Shown here one piece after another: positions 1 through 8,374 of a DNA stretch of 64,000 bases (positions are counted from its first letter, which is position 1; every line of letters begins with the position of its first letter). The position numbers and the translations under genes are program-made. The stretch covers positions 124,001 to 188,000 of the forward strand of contig NZ_AQUR01000106.1 in NCBI RefSeq assembly GCF_000372525.1, written 5' to 3'. Under the pieces are notes generated by a model that was given only the letters and a program-made list of their open reading frames with translations, searched no databases and had not been told where the DNA came from. This stretch comes from Cupriavidus neocaledonicus. GTDB taxonomy: Bacteria > Pseudomonadota > Gammaproteobacteria > Burkholderiales > Burkholderiaceae.

Positions 1-1
1 C

Positions 2-1564
2 GTGCTGTCGCCCGCGGCGCGCTATTGCGAGCTGTTTGTCGACGTCCAGCACAGCGGCCTGTTCGCCGACAGCAAGACCTTCCCTGACTGCATTCCCAAC
101 TGCGACCCGGAACTGATCGTGGCACGCTATCGCGAGAGCCGCGACACGCCCGGCTTCTCGCTGGGGGATTTCGTGCAGGCGTACTTCACCCGCGCCACCG
201 TGCCGGAAAGCCACTATGTATCCGATCCGGCCAGCACCCTGCGCGAGCATATCGACGGCCTGTGGCCGGTGCTGACGCGCGCGCCCGTGGCCCATCCGCC
301 GCTGTCGTCGCTGTTGCCGCTGCCGCACCGCTACGTGGTGCCGGGCGGGCGCTTCGGCGAACTTTATTACTGGGATTCCTACTTCACCATGCAGGGGCTG
401 GCCCGCAGCGGGCACGGCGACCTGATGGTGGAGATGACGCGGAATTTCGCCTACCTGATCGACACCTACGGGCTGGTGCCGAACGGCACCCGCAACTACT
501 ACCTGAGCCGCTCGCAACCGCCGGTCTTTGCATTGATGGTGGACCTGCTCGAACGCGAGCAACTGGCCAGCGCGCTCGACTTCCTGCCGCAGTTGCGCCG
601 CGAATACGCGTTCTGGATGGACGGCGCCGACGGCCTGTGCCCCGGCCATGCGCACCGCCGCGTGGTCTGCCTGCCCGACGGCGCGCTGCTCAACCGCTAC
701 TGGGACGATCGCCCATGGCCGCGCGAGGAGGCCTTCCTCGAAGACATGGAGACCGCGCTGCGCAGCGGCCGGCCGCACCATATGGTGTTCCGCGACCTGC
801 GCGCCGCGGCGGAGTCGGGCTGGGACTTCAGCTCGCGCTGGCTCGATGCGCCCGACCCGCGCGCCGGCCAGCCCGCCGACCTGGCCACCATCCGCACCAC
901 GGCGATGCTGCCGGTCGACCTCAATGCGCTGCTATGGCACCTGGAAACGCGGCTTGCGGCGCTGTGCGAGCAGGCCGGCGATGCCGCGGCGCAGGCTTAC
1001 CGCGCCGCGGCGCAGCGGCGCGAGGCGGCCATCCTGCAATATCTGTGGGACGGCGCCGCGGGTGTCTTCGTCGACTACGACTGGTGCCGCGGCGCGCCGC
1101 GCCGGTACCTGACCGCGGCCACCGTAATGCCGCTCTATCTCGGCCTGGCCAGTGCGGCGCAGGCGCAAGCGGTGGCGCGGACACTGCAGGACCGGCTGCT
1201 GGTCGACGGCGGCCTGGCCACCACGGAGTGCACCTCGGGCCAGCAATGGGACCATCCCAATGGCTGGGCGCCGCTGCAATGGCTGGCGGTATGCGGCCTG
1301 GAGCGCTATGGGCACGAGGCCCTTGCGCGCGAGATCGCGCAGCGCTGGCTGGCCACTGTGGCCAGCCTTTACACCCACGAATGCAAGCTGGTGGAGAAAT
1401 ACCGCATCCGGCATATCGAAGGGGCCGCCCAGGGCGGTGGCGGCGGCGAGTATCCGCTGCAGGACGGCTTTGGCTGGACCAATGCGGTTGCCGGGGCGTT
1501 GATGGCACGCTACGGCGAGGTGCCGGCAACGTGCCGCGCGGAAGATGGGGGGGCTTCGCGGTGA
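2..1564 (+). CDS. treA: alpha,alpha-trehalase, 5' end cut by window
   Basis: Glycoside hydrolase family 37 enzyme splitting trehalose into two glucoses. Seen: trehalase signature 1 (PGGRF-x-E-x-YYWDSYF) near residues 114-127 of the visible part, signature 2 (QQWDHPNGWAPLQW) near residue 413, the GWDFSSRW segment holding the catalytic Asp near residue 275, and the Gly-rich loop before EYPLQDGFGW with the catalytic Glu near residue 483. Visible length is 520 aa and the reading frame is open to the window edge, so the N-terminus is missing and a signal peptide cannot be judged. Segments such as SGWDFSSRW and SGQQWD resemble the periplasmic TreA more than TreF, but this distinction is weak. Family assignment is secure. 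Confidence 0.93.
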   Translation: MLSPAARYCELFVDVQHSGLFADSKTFPDCIPNCDPELIVARYRESRDTPGFSLGDFVQAYFTRATVPESHYVSDPASTLREHIDGLWPVLTRAPVAHPPLSSLLPLPHRYVVPGGRFGELYYWDSYFTMQGLARSGHGDLMVEMTRNFAYLIDTYGLVPNGTRNYYLSRSQPPVFALMVDLLEREQLASALDFLPQLRREYAFWMDGADGLCPGHAHRRVVCLPDGALLNRYWDDRPWPREEAFLEDMETALRSGRPHHMVFRDLRAAAESGWDFSSRWLDAPDPRAGQPADLATIRTTAMLPVDLNALLWHLETRLAALCEQAGDAAAQAYRAAAQRREAAILQYLWDGAAGVFVDYDWCRGAPRRYLTAATVMPLYLGLASAAQAQAVARTLQDRLLVDGGLATTECTSGQQWDHPNGWAPLQWLAVCGLERYGHEALAREIAQRWLATVASLYTHECKLVEKYRIRHIEGAAQGGGGGEYPLQDGFGWTNAVAGALMARYGEVPATCRAEDGGASR

Positions 1565-1655
1565 GCGTACCGTGCTCGCGGTGAGTAATTGGTTGCTGTT
1601 GGTGACATGCTGTCGGCGATCGAACCGCCTGGCTCCGCCCTGCTGGGCGGGTCAC

Positions 1656-1678
1656 CTTTTTGGCCGAGCGCCAAAAAG
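1656..1678. terminator. hairpin, possible bidirectional terminator
   Basis: Perfect 9-bp arms CTTTTTGGC / GCCAAAAAG with a 5-nt loop. The T-run and A-run lie in the stem, so it could end transcription from the trehalase side and from the receptor side. A second small hairpin (CCGCCC-tgct-GGGCGG) lies just upstream at 1635-1650. Confidence 0.5.
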
Positions 1679-1993
1679 TAGCCAAAAAACGCGTCGCCTA
1701 GGCGGCTGGCTAAGGCGGCGTTGGTGGTTCGAACGGTGTTGACTGGCGGTCCGGCGGTTGGTGGTTCCACCCTGCTGATTGCTACCTGGAGGTGCCTGGC
1801 GTTCGGGGGCGGATGGACGAACCCGACTTTAGGTCGGTGGCCACCTACTAACGGCGTTATTGGTGGGACGCCTTCGGCTGCGCTGCGCGCGCTCCCTATC
1901 TCAGGTCTGCTGCTTTGGCACGGAGTGCGTCGCTGTGCTCGCACGCGTTGTCGCGGGCGAGCCCAAAGGATTTTCGCGTCCCGCTTGTCTGCT

Positions 1994-2019
1994 GCCCTCT
2001 CCCGCTTGCGGGAGAGGGC
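1994..2019. repeat. REP-like 12-bp inverted repeat
   Basis: GCCCTCTCCCGC-tt-GCGGGAGAGGGC, a perfect 12-bp dyad with a 2-nt centre, about 100 bases from the 3' end of the TonB receptor. There is no U-tract, so it is more like a repetitive extragenic palindrome than a classic intrinsic terminator. Confidence 0.6.
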
Positions 2020-2120
2020 GGAAGCCTCAACGAAGTCGAGCCTTCAACAGCCTCGGAGGCCGAGACCGTCAGCGCCAGGCGAGCGGCGACGCGTACGTGC
2101 CACAACCCAAAACCCCTCCT

Positions 2121-4193
2121 TCAAAATTTGACCGCCACGCTCATCCAGTAGCGCCGGCCGTCCTCGACATAACCGTAGTCGGCGTAGTTCACCTGCTTGT
2201 CGAACAGGTTGTAGATGCCGGCGAACACCGACACGTTCCTGGTCACCGCGTAGGTCGCGCCCAGGTCGACGAAGGTGTATGACGGCGCCACCACGGTGCT
2301 GGAAGACGGCCCGGTGATCGGCTGGCTTTCCTTGCCGCGGTAGTTGAGGCGGGCCCAGGCGTTGAGCTTTTCCGACGGGCGCCAGTTCAGCGTGGCCACC
2401 AGCAGGTGCATCGGCAGCTGGTTCAGCGGCTGGCCCTGGTACTGCCCGGTCTTCTGTTCCGAGCGGGTATAGGTGTAGCTGCCGGTCAGCGACCACGCCT
2501 GCGCGATGGGCCAGCGCAGGCTGGCTTCCACGCCGCGCGAGTAGGCGCGGTCCACGTTCATGTACGTGGTCGGGGCGGCGCCGAACTGGTTGGGGCCGTC
2601 GGTGCATTGCGTGAGCGGGCAGGCCACGCGCGTGATCTTGTCCTTGAAGTCATTGTTGAACAGCGTCACGCCCGCCTGCAGGCCGTTGCCCTTGTCGTAG
2701 AGCAGGCCCAGCTCCTGCGACACCATGGTCTCGGGCTTCAGGTCCGGGTTGCCGTACATGTTGCCGCCGCGGCTGGTCTGGCCCCAGCCGGCCACGGTCT
2801 GGCGCAGGTCCGGCGCGCGGAAGCCGCTGGACACGCCGCCTTTGACGGTCCAGCGCTCGGCCGCGTGCCAGACGCCGTACAGGCGCGGGCTGTAGTGCTG
2901 GCCGAAGTTCTGGTCATGGTCCATGCGCACGCCGCCGGTCAGCGCAAAGCTCTGCGCCAGGCGCCATTCGTCCTCGGCAAACAGGGCCCACTGGTAGCGC
3001 TCGACCTGGTTCGGGCCGCCCGCGATCTGGTTGCCGGTCTGGTCGTTCAGGCGCTGGTTCAGGTATTCGGCGCCGACCGACAGCATGTGCCTGCCCAGCG
3101 GCATGGCCCAGCTGGTGCGCGCATCCAGGTTCTTGATCTTCATCCGGCGGCTGCGGTTGTCGAACTCCTCCTGCTGGATATAGCTGTCGGAGACGCCGAA
3201 GCCCCAGCGGCCGGTGTGCGACAACGCGTACTTCTCGCTGCGGTAGTCGGTCTCGGACGAGGTGGGGCAGCCGGTGCGCGGGCACGGCGTGCCGGGCGGC
3301 AGCGGGAGCACGGTCTTGCCCACGGTCTCGCTGCGTTGCTGGCGCATGCCGGTGGCCTCGAACACGATGTCATGCTGGCGCGTGGGCGTCAGCGCCAGCT
3401 TGGCGGTCAGGCTCTCGGCGCGGCGGCCGCGGAAGCCGTATTCGATGTCGTCTTCGATGCGATGCGTGCTCTGGCCGTACAGCTGCAGGCCCAGCAGGTC
3501 GCTCTTGAGCGGGCCGGCCAGGTAGAAGTTGCCCTGGTACTGGTTGCCCGAGTCGCTGTGCTGCTGCAGCGTGGCGTCGCCGCGCAGCTCGCCGGTCCAT
3601 TGCTTCGGCACCTTGCGCGTGATGATGTTGACCACGCCGCCCATGGCATCGGACCCATACAGCGATGACATCGGGCCGCGCACCACCTCGATGCGCTCGA
3701 TCGCGGCCAGCGGCGGGGTCCAGCTGCTCTCGACGCCGGACGAGTCGGAGTTGGTGCGGGTCTCGCGCGAACTCTGGCGCTTGCCGTCGATCAGCACCTG
3801 GGTGTACTTGGCGCCCATGCCGCGCAGGCTGATGTCGGTGCGGTCGCCGCCGCCGCTGACGATCACGCCCGGCACTTCGACCAGCGCGTCGTTGATGTCG
3901 CGGTAAGCCTTGTTTTCCAGTTCCGAACGCGTGACCACGCTGATCGACGCGGGCGCATCGCGGATATCCTGCGCGCTGCCCGCCGCGGTCACCACCACGG
4001 TGGCGAGGGTGGCGTCCGCCCCGGGCTCCTGCGCCTGGGACCAGGCCCCCGTCATGCCCGAGGCCGCGCAGACCGCGGCCAGCCCCTTCGTCCATTGCGC
4101 CCTCGGCATGCCCCGCGGTGTTGCCGCCCCAGCCACTGACCGTGCTGCCGCCCTCGATGCCAAACCGCTTCCGGCGGCCTGCCTGTCCTTCAT
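2121..4193 (-). CDS. TonB-dependent siderophore receptor (FepA/CirA type)
   Basis: Outer-membrane gated channel that takes up a ferric siderophore using TonB energy. Seen: an extended N-terminal signal region ending near SQAQ, a plug domain (VVVTA TonB-box-like stretch, LRGMGAKYTQVLIDG, IERIEVVRGPMSSLYGSDAMGGVVNIIT), a long beta-barrel, and a C-terminal Phe as expected for outer-membrane assembly. Length is 690 aa from the ATG chosen here, which has GGGGA six bases upstream; a TTG seven codons earlier is possible but lies inside the Fur-like box. Divergent from the two-component pair. The substrate is unknown; catecholate-type is inferred from plug similarity. Confidence 0.9.
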   Translation of the reverse strand: MKDRQAAGSGLASRAAARSVAGAATPRGMPRAQWTKGLAAVCAASGMTGAWSQAQEPGADATLATVVVTAAGSAQDIRDAPASISVVTRSELENKAYRDINDALVEVPGVIVSGGGDRTDISLRGMGAKYTQVLIDGKRQSSRETRTNSDSSGVESSWTPPLAAIERIEVVRGPMSSLYGSDAMGGVVNIITRKVPKQWTGELRGDATLQQHSDSGNQYQGNFYLAGPLKSDLLGLQLYGQSTHRIEDDIEYGFRGRRAESLTAKLALTPTRQHDIVFEATGMRQQRSETVGKTVLPLPPGTPCPRTGCPTSSETDYRSEKYALSHTGRWGFGVSDSYIQQEEFDNRSRRMKIKNLDARTSWAMPLGRHMLSVGAEYLNQRLNDQTGNQIAGGPNQVERYQWALFAEDEWRLAQSFALTGGVRMDHDQNFGQHYSPRLYGVWHAAERWTVKGGVSSGFRAPDLRQTVAGWGQTSRGGNMYGNPDLKPETMVSQELGLLYDKGNGLQAGVTLFNNDFKDKITRVACPLTQCTDGPNQFGAAPTTYMNVDRAYSRGVEASLRWPIAQAWSLTGSYTYTRSEQKTGQYQGQPLNQLPMHLLVATLNWRPSEKLNAWARLNYRGKESQPITGPSSSTVVAPSYTFVDLGATYAVTRNVSVFAGIYNLFDKQVNYADYGYVEDGRRYWMSVAVKF

Positions 4194-4211
4194 TATTTTC
4201 CCCACTGCATG

Positions 4212-4231
4212 CAAATAACAATCATTCTCAT
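4212..4231. promoter_or_regulatory. candidate Fur box
   Basis: Read on the minus strand the site is ATGAGAATGATTGTTATTTG, close to the Fur consensus GATAATGATAATCATTATC. It lies 19 bases upstream of the receptor ATG and in the shared intergenic region with the response-regulator gene. Surrounding DNA is notably A+T-richer than its neighbours. Iron repression of the receptor is the expected effect. Confidence 0.65.
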
Positions 4232-4354
4232 ATTAGAATTCGAGATGAAAATTGCTAACCAGTCACTTTGGAAAGCTTTTGTTTTCTTGACCTTTCTTGA
4301 CGGAACCGGGGGCCGGCGGCCAGCTCCTCGCCCGCCAGGGCCCCGGCAAGCTGC

Positions 4355-5074
4355 ATGCTGATGTGCTCTCACACGCCGCCCGCGCGCGTGCTGCTGATCG
4401 ACGACGACCTGGAACTGGCGCAGATGCTGCGCGAATACCTCGAGCCCGACCACTGCACCGTCACGCTCGCGCACACCCGCGAGCAGGGCGAAACCCTGCT
4501 CGCCCGCAATGACTACGACGTCGCGCTGCTGGACCTGATGCTGCCCGACGGCAACGGGCTGGAACTGCTGCGCCTGCACCGCGCGCGCTCGCAGCGCCCG
4601 GTGATCATGTTCACCGCCCATGGCGACGAGACCGACCGCGTGCTCGGGCTGGAACTCGGTGCCGACGATTACCTGAGCAAGCCCTTCAGCCCGCGCGAAC
4701 TGCGCGCGCGCATGCACGCGGTGCTGCGCCGGTTCCGCTGCGCCGCGCCGGCCGCCGGCGCCAGCCCCTGGCTGGAGGCCGGCGCGCTGCGGCTGAACCT
4801 GGCCTCGGGCGAAGCCATGCACGGAGCGGCGCAGGCCACGCTGACCGGCGCCGAGCAACGCGTGCTGGAAATCCTGATGCGCTCGGCGGGCCGGGTGGTG
4901 ACGCGCGAGGAAATCGGGTGCTTCGCGCTGGGACGCGCTCCCGAGCGGTACGACCGCAGCCTCGACACCCACGTCAGCGCGCTGCGCCGCAAGCTGGCGT
5001 TGGACGGCGCGTCGTCGCCGCTGCGGATCCGCAACCTGCGCGGCCAGGGCTACCTGCTGGTGCAGGTGCCGTGA
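4355..5074 (+). CDS. OmpR-family response regulator
   Basis: DNA-binding response regulator of 239 aa. Receiver domain in roughly residues 10-120: acidic pair in LLIDDD, phosphoacceptor Asp in DVALLDLMLPDG, conserved Lys in DYLSKPF. The C-terminal winged helix (about residues 140-236) ends in the RNLRGQGYLL wing typical of OmpR/PhoB proteins. CpxR-like by pattern. Two ATGs occur at the start (codons 1 and 3) and the ribosome site is weak, so the exact start is uncertain. It overlaps the kinase gene by GTGA, showing translational coupling. Position opposite the iron receptor suggests envelope or iron sensing, which is inference. Confidence 0.9.
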   Translation: MLMCSHTPPARVLLIDDDLELAQMLREYLEPDHCTVTLAHTREQGETLLARNDYDVALLDLMLPDGNGLELLRLHRARSQRPVIMFTAHGDETDRVLGLELGADDYLSKPFSPRELRARMHAVLRRFRCAAPAAGASPWLEAGALRLNLASGEAMHGAAQATLTGAEQRVLEILMRSAGRVVTREEIGCFALGRAPERYDRSLDTHVSALRRKLALDGASSPLRIRNLRGQGYLLVQVP

Positions 5075-6480
5075 ACGGCTGGCGCCGCGTGCGCGCGCTG
5101 TTGCCGCTGCCGCTGTTCTGGCGCAACTTCCTGGCGTTCTGGCTGGGCATGGCCGCGATCGTCGGCATCGGCATGGCGCTGACGGTGGCGGTGGCCTGGT
5201 ACCGCTTCGAGGCGCTCGACGGCCTGAGCCCCGCCGCGCTGACCGAAGACGCGCTCGCGGTGGCGCAGACCCAGGGGCGTCCCGGACTGCGGCGCTGGCT
5301 GCGGGCGATGGATTCGCATGCCTCGGCGCTGGACGTCTATATCGTCGACCACGCGCTGCACGACATGCTCGGCCGGCAGTTGCCGGCGCGGCTGCGCAAC
5401 CATCTTGCCGACCGCATCGTGCCGATGTGGCGCGCGGGCATGATCGGCCATGCGGTCGCGCATGTGCCGCGGCCCGGCGCACGGGTGTCATGGTGGGACC
5501 CGCAACCGATCGCGCTGCCGGACGGCGGCGAGGTGCTGCTGCTGTTCCTGCCGTTCGATTCGTCGCGCTGGGAAGTGCTGCGGCTGTCGCCGGTGGCGCT
5601 GGCGCTTGGCCTGTTTGCGCTGGCGGTGTCGGCGCCGCTGTGCTGGGCCCTGACGCGGCACGTGACCGGCCCGCTGCAGCGCCTGCGCGAAGCGACGCAG
5701 GCGCTCGCCGACGGCGCGCTGGCCACGCGCACGCCGCCGGTGCTGGCCCGCCGCGCCGACGAGCTTGGGCAACTGGCGCGAGACTTCGACGCCATGGCCG
5801 ACCAGCTGCAGCGCCTGGTGGACTGGCGCGAGCAGCTGCTGCGCAATATTGCGCATGAGCTGCGCTCGCCGCTGGGGCGGCTGCGCCTGTCGCTGGAGCT
5901 GGCGCGCCGCCGCGATGCCACGCTTGGGCTGCAGTTCGATCGCATCGAGCGCGAGACCGAGCGGCTCGATGCCCTGGTCGAGCGCACCCTGCAGCTGGCA
6001 CGGCTGCATGCGATGGCGCCGGTGCGCAGTCCCATCGACCTCGCCGGACTGGTCGACGTGATCGTCGCCGATGCCCGCTTCGAGGCCGCGGCCCGCGGCG
6101 TGGCGATCCACTGGACCGCGCCGGAGGAACTGATCTTCGACGCCGAAGCCGCGGCGCTGGGAAGCGCCATCGAGAATATCCTGCGCAACGCCGTCCGCTA
6201 CAACGACCCGGACGCGCCGGTGAACGTGACGTTGCAGGCCGACGCGCACGAGATCCGCCTCGATATCGTCGACGGTGGCCCCGGCGTGCCGGCCGAAGCG
6301 CTGGCAAGCCTGTTCGAGCCGTTCTACCGTGTGCGCAGCGGCCCGGGCCATCCGGCCGGCGCCGGGCTCGGGCTCAGCATCGCGCATGCGGGTATCGCCG
6401 CGCATGGCGGCACGGTATCCGCCCGCAATGCCCAGCCGCGCGGGCTGGCGGTATCGGTGCACCTGCCGCGCCTGCCCTGA
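5071..6480 (+). CDS. sensor histidine kinase (EnvZ/CpxA type)
   Basis: Partner kinase of the preceding regulator, 469 aa from a GTG overlapping its stop codon. Seen: first membrane helix around residues 20-42, a periplasmic sensor region, second helix around residues 175-200 (LSPVALALGLFALAVSAPLCW), HAMP domain, HisKA H-box RNIAHELRSPLGRLR, N-box ENILRNAVRYND, G1 box DGGPGVP, and GAGLGLSIAH. All catalytic motifs are intact. The earlier in-frame start upstream would run through the regulator gene and is rejected because of the GTGA overlap. The signal sensed is not evident from sequence. Confidence 0.9.
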   Translation: MNGWRRVRALLPLPLFWRNFLAFWLGMAAIVGIGMALTVAVAWYRFEALDGLSPAALTEDALAVAQTQGRPGLRRWLRAMDSHASALDVYIVDHALHDMLGRQLPARLRNHLADRIVPMWRAGMIGHAVAHVPRPGARVSWWDPQPIALPDGGEVLLLFLPFDSSRWEVLRLSPVALALGLFALAVSAPLCWALTRHVTGPLQRLREATQALADGALATRTPPVLARRADELGQLARDFDAMADQLQRLVDWREQLLRNIAHELRSPLGRLRLSLELARRRDATLGLQFDRIERETERLDALVERTLQLARLHAMAPVRSPIDLAGLVDVIVADARFEAAARGVAIHWTAPEELIFDAEAAALGSAIENILRNAVRYNDPDAPVNVTLQADAHEIRLDIVDGGPGVPAEALASLFEPFYRVRSGPGHPAGAGLGLSIAHAGIAAHGGTVSARNAQPRGLAVSVHLPRLP

Positions 6481-6608
6481 CGCGCGCAGCGGCGGCCCCG
6501 CAACAGGGCGGCTTGCAGGAGGCCGGCCGTTTTCCACGCGGGCCCCTGGTGGTGTCAACGCATCATGGCGTGACCTGGCCTGTCGAAGGGAAAATTCCGA
6601 ACAAGATC

Positions 6609-6651
6609 TAAGGCTTGCCTGATTGGTGGCATTAAGCCCCATCCCTATATT
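6609..6651 (+). promoter_or_regulatory. pilin promoter with RcsB-like box
   Basis: The 14-base box TAAGGCTTGCCTGA (6609-6622) directly abuts a -35-like TTGGTG (6623-6628), then a 17-base spacer and -10 TATATT (6646-6651). The pilin ATG follows after about 120 bases. The same arrangement of box against -35 is found before the three RcsB-like regulator genes of this window. Assignment is by inspection only. Confidence 0.45.
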
Positions 6652-6773
6652 CCACTTGTCCCCGGGGCGGCCGGCAACTGCACAAGCTGATTGGCGGTTG
6701 CACGCGGCACGGGGCAGGGCGGGATCCGCCGGATCCGCAAGCCATTGACCTACCAACCTCTGAATCACCCATC

Positions 6774-7322
6774 ATGACCAATAACAAGCTTCTCGCCGCT
6801 CTGATCGTTGCCGGTACCGCCATGGGCGCGCAGTTCGCCCATGCTGCCGATGGCACCATCACTTTCAATGGCAACATCACCGCCCAGACCTGCACCATCA
6901 ACGGCAATGGCACCAACTCCCACGACTTTACCGTGCAGTTGCCGACGGTCTCGACCTCGACCCTGAATGCGCCCGGCAATGTTGCTGGTCAGACGCCCTT
7001 CAACATTGCGCTGACCAACTGCACGCCGGGCAGCGGCAACGTGCATACGTTCTTCGAAGCCGGCCCGACCACCGACGCCACCACCGGCAACCTGATTCTC
7101 GACGCAGGCGGCGCCCAGAACGTGCAGATCCGCCTGCTGAACGGCGGCACCGCCAACACCCCGATCAAGGCCGGCTTCACCGATGCGGCGCAGGGCTCGA
7201 ACTCTGTTCCCATCACCAACGGCGCGGCTACGCTGTGGTACTACGCGCAGTACTACGCCACCGGCCAGGCCACTGCCGGCGCCGCCAATTCCAGGGTGAT
7301 GTACTCGATCGCCTACGAGTAA
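6774..7322 (+). CDS. type 1-like major fimbrial subunit
   Basis: Pilin of the chaperone-usher class, 182 aa. Seen: signal peptide with cleavage after QFAHA, the N-terminal donor strand region DGTITFNGNI followed by AQTC and a second Cys in ALTNC (the usual pilin disulfide), and a C-terminal beta strand with penultimate Tyr (YSIAYE), the chaperone-recognition signature. First gene of a pilin-chaperone-usher operon; the following 12-bp hairpin could stabilise the pilin message. No ribosome site stands out strongly. The subunit carries no recognisable adhesin domain. Confidence 0.92.
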   Translation: MTNNKLLAALIVAGTAMGAQFAHAADGTITFNGNITAQTCTINGNGTNSHDFTVQLPTVSTSTLNAPGNVAGQTPFNIALTNCTPGSGNVHTFFEAGPTTDATTGNLILDAGGAQNVQIRLLNGGTANTPIKAGFTDAAQGSNSVPITNGAATLWYYAQYYATGQATAGAANSRVMYSIAYE

Positions 7323-7335
7323 GCCTTTTGCCCCA

Positions 7336-7370
7336 GGCGCGGAGCGTGATACCGGCGCGCTCCGCGCCTT
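7336..7370 (+). other. intercistronic hairpin after pilin gene
   Basis: AGGCGCGGAGCG and CGCTCCGCGCCT form a perfect 12-bp stem with an 11-nt loop, 14 bases after the pilin stop. There is no U-run, so a role in mRNA 3'-end protection or partial termination, giving more pilin than chaperone and usher, fits better than full termination. Confidence 0.6.
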
Positions 7371-7458
7371 GCCTTGCCTGACGTCGCGCCGGTAAACCAA
7401 TTTGGCGGCCCATCCGGCTGCCGGTTCACCCGAGCTGGCGTCCGCTGCCAGCAAGAAC

Positions 7459-8217
7459 ATGACGATCAAGTCCCTGATTTCCGCCGGCGTTGTTGCGCTG
7501 GGGCTCCTGAGTGCAGTGCAAGCGCAGGCCTCCGTGGTCATCGCCGGTACGCGGGTCATCTATCGCGCGCAGGAGAGCGAGACCACCATCAAGCTGACCA
7601 ACGAAGGCAAGACGCCTGCATTGACGCAGGCGTGGATCGACAAGGGCGATCCCAAGGCCGCGCCCGCCGCCATCGAGGTGCCGTTCACCGTGACGCCGCC
7701 GGTGTCGCGCATCGACCCGGGCAAGGGCCAGACGCTGCGCATTCTCTACACCGGCGAGCCGCTGGCGCAGGACCGCGAAACCGTGTTCTGGCTCAACGTG
7801 CTGGAAATCCCGCCCAAGCCGGGCGCGGATCAGGCCGATGCCAACAAGCTGCAACTGGCCTTTCGATCGCGCATCAAGCTGTTCTTCCGTCCTGCCGGCC
7901 TGAAGGGCACGGCGGACGAGGCTCCGGCCATGATCCGCTGGCGCGTGGTCCAGTCCGGCGGCAAGCCAGCGCTGGAAGGCCGCAACCCGAGCGCGTATCA
8001 CGTTTCCTTCTCCAGGATCGAACTGGTCGGGGGCGGCAAGACCGCCCGCTTTGAAGAAGGCGGCATGATCGGGCCGGGCGAAACCAGGAGCTTTGCGCTG
8101 ACCGGCGACGTGGCGCAAGGCCCCGACGCCAGGGTCCGCTTCAACACCATCAACGATTACGGCGGCTCCGCACGCGGCGAAGCCGCGCTCGACAGCGGCT
8201 CCGCCCAGGCCCTTTAG
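7459..8217 (+). CDS. periplasmic pilus chaperone (PapD family)
   Basis: Chaperone of 252 aa that folds pilin subunits by donor-strand complementation and delivers them to the usher. Seen: signal peptide (cleavage after AVQAQA), N-terminal Ig-like domain with the VIYRAQESETTIKLTN strand bearing the conserved Arg, TPPVSRIDPGKGQTLRI, and the RIKLFFRP strand with the conserved Lys; a C-terminal Ig-like domain with TINDYGG near the end. The start is placed at MTIKSL because it begins the signal peptide; 19 extra in-frame codons upstream lack signal-peptide character. Middle gene of the pilus operon. Confidence 0.92.
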   Translation: MTIKSLISAGVVALGLLSAVQAQASVVIAGTRVIYRAQESETTIKLTNEGKTPALTQAWIDKGDPKAAPAAIEVPFTVTPPVSRIDPGKGQTLRILYTGEPLAQDRETVFWLNVLEIPPKPGADQADANKLQLAFRSRIKLFFRPAGLKGTADEAPAMIRWRVVQSGGKPALEGRNPSAYHVSFSRIELVGGGKTARFEEGGMIGPGETRSFALTGDVAQGPDARVRFNTINDYGGSARGEAALDSGSAQAL

Positions 8218-8218
8218 C

Positions 8219-8266
8219 GCTGCACTTCCCGCTGAGCTTCGCGCTGAAGTTTGCGCTGAGCTAGCG
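8219..8266. repeat. four degenerate 12-bp tandem units
   Basis: GCTGCACTTCCC, GCTGAGCTTCGC, GCTGAAGTTTGC and GCTGAGCTAGCG follow one another without gaps, starting two bases after the chaperone stop codon. A 9-bp dyad CGCCGGGCG-c-CGCCCGGCG (8265-8283) follows at once. These probably form RNA structure between chaperone and usher genes. Confidence 0.55.
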
Positions 8267-8374
8267 CCGGGCGCCGCCCGGCGATCCTCCAGGCTGATTG
8301 CCTTCGATTGACGATGCCGCGCAGGCGGCAGGGGCAAGTCTTGCCCGCGCAGTGCCAGATATCCGGCATAGACC

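Larger units (their letters stand above)
1565..2120. other. gene-free spacer with hairpin repeats
   Basis: About 550 bases between the trehalase and the convergent TonB receptor. No reading frame here has a credible ribosome site or domain. It holds several perfect inverted repeats (listed separately) and looks like multi-copy intergenic repeat DNA of the kind scattered in Ralstonia/Cupriavidus genomes; that last point is from memory and inference. Confidence 0.6.

Noticed and set aside
1565..2120. Several overlapping frames of 65-144 codons in the spacer after trehalase
   Set aside because: They cross hairpin repeats, have no ribosome sites and resemble no family.
4194..4214. TTG start giving the TonB receptor seven extra residues
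   Set aside because: It overlaps the Fur-like box, whereas the downstream ATG has a good ribosome site.
4193..6307. A 704-codon minus-strand frame over the two-component genes
   Set aside because: Arg/Ala/Pro-rich shadow of clear regulator and kinase genes on the other strand.
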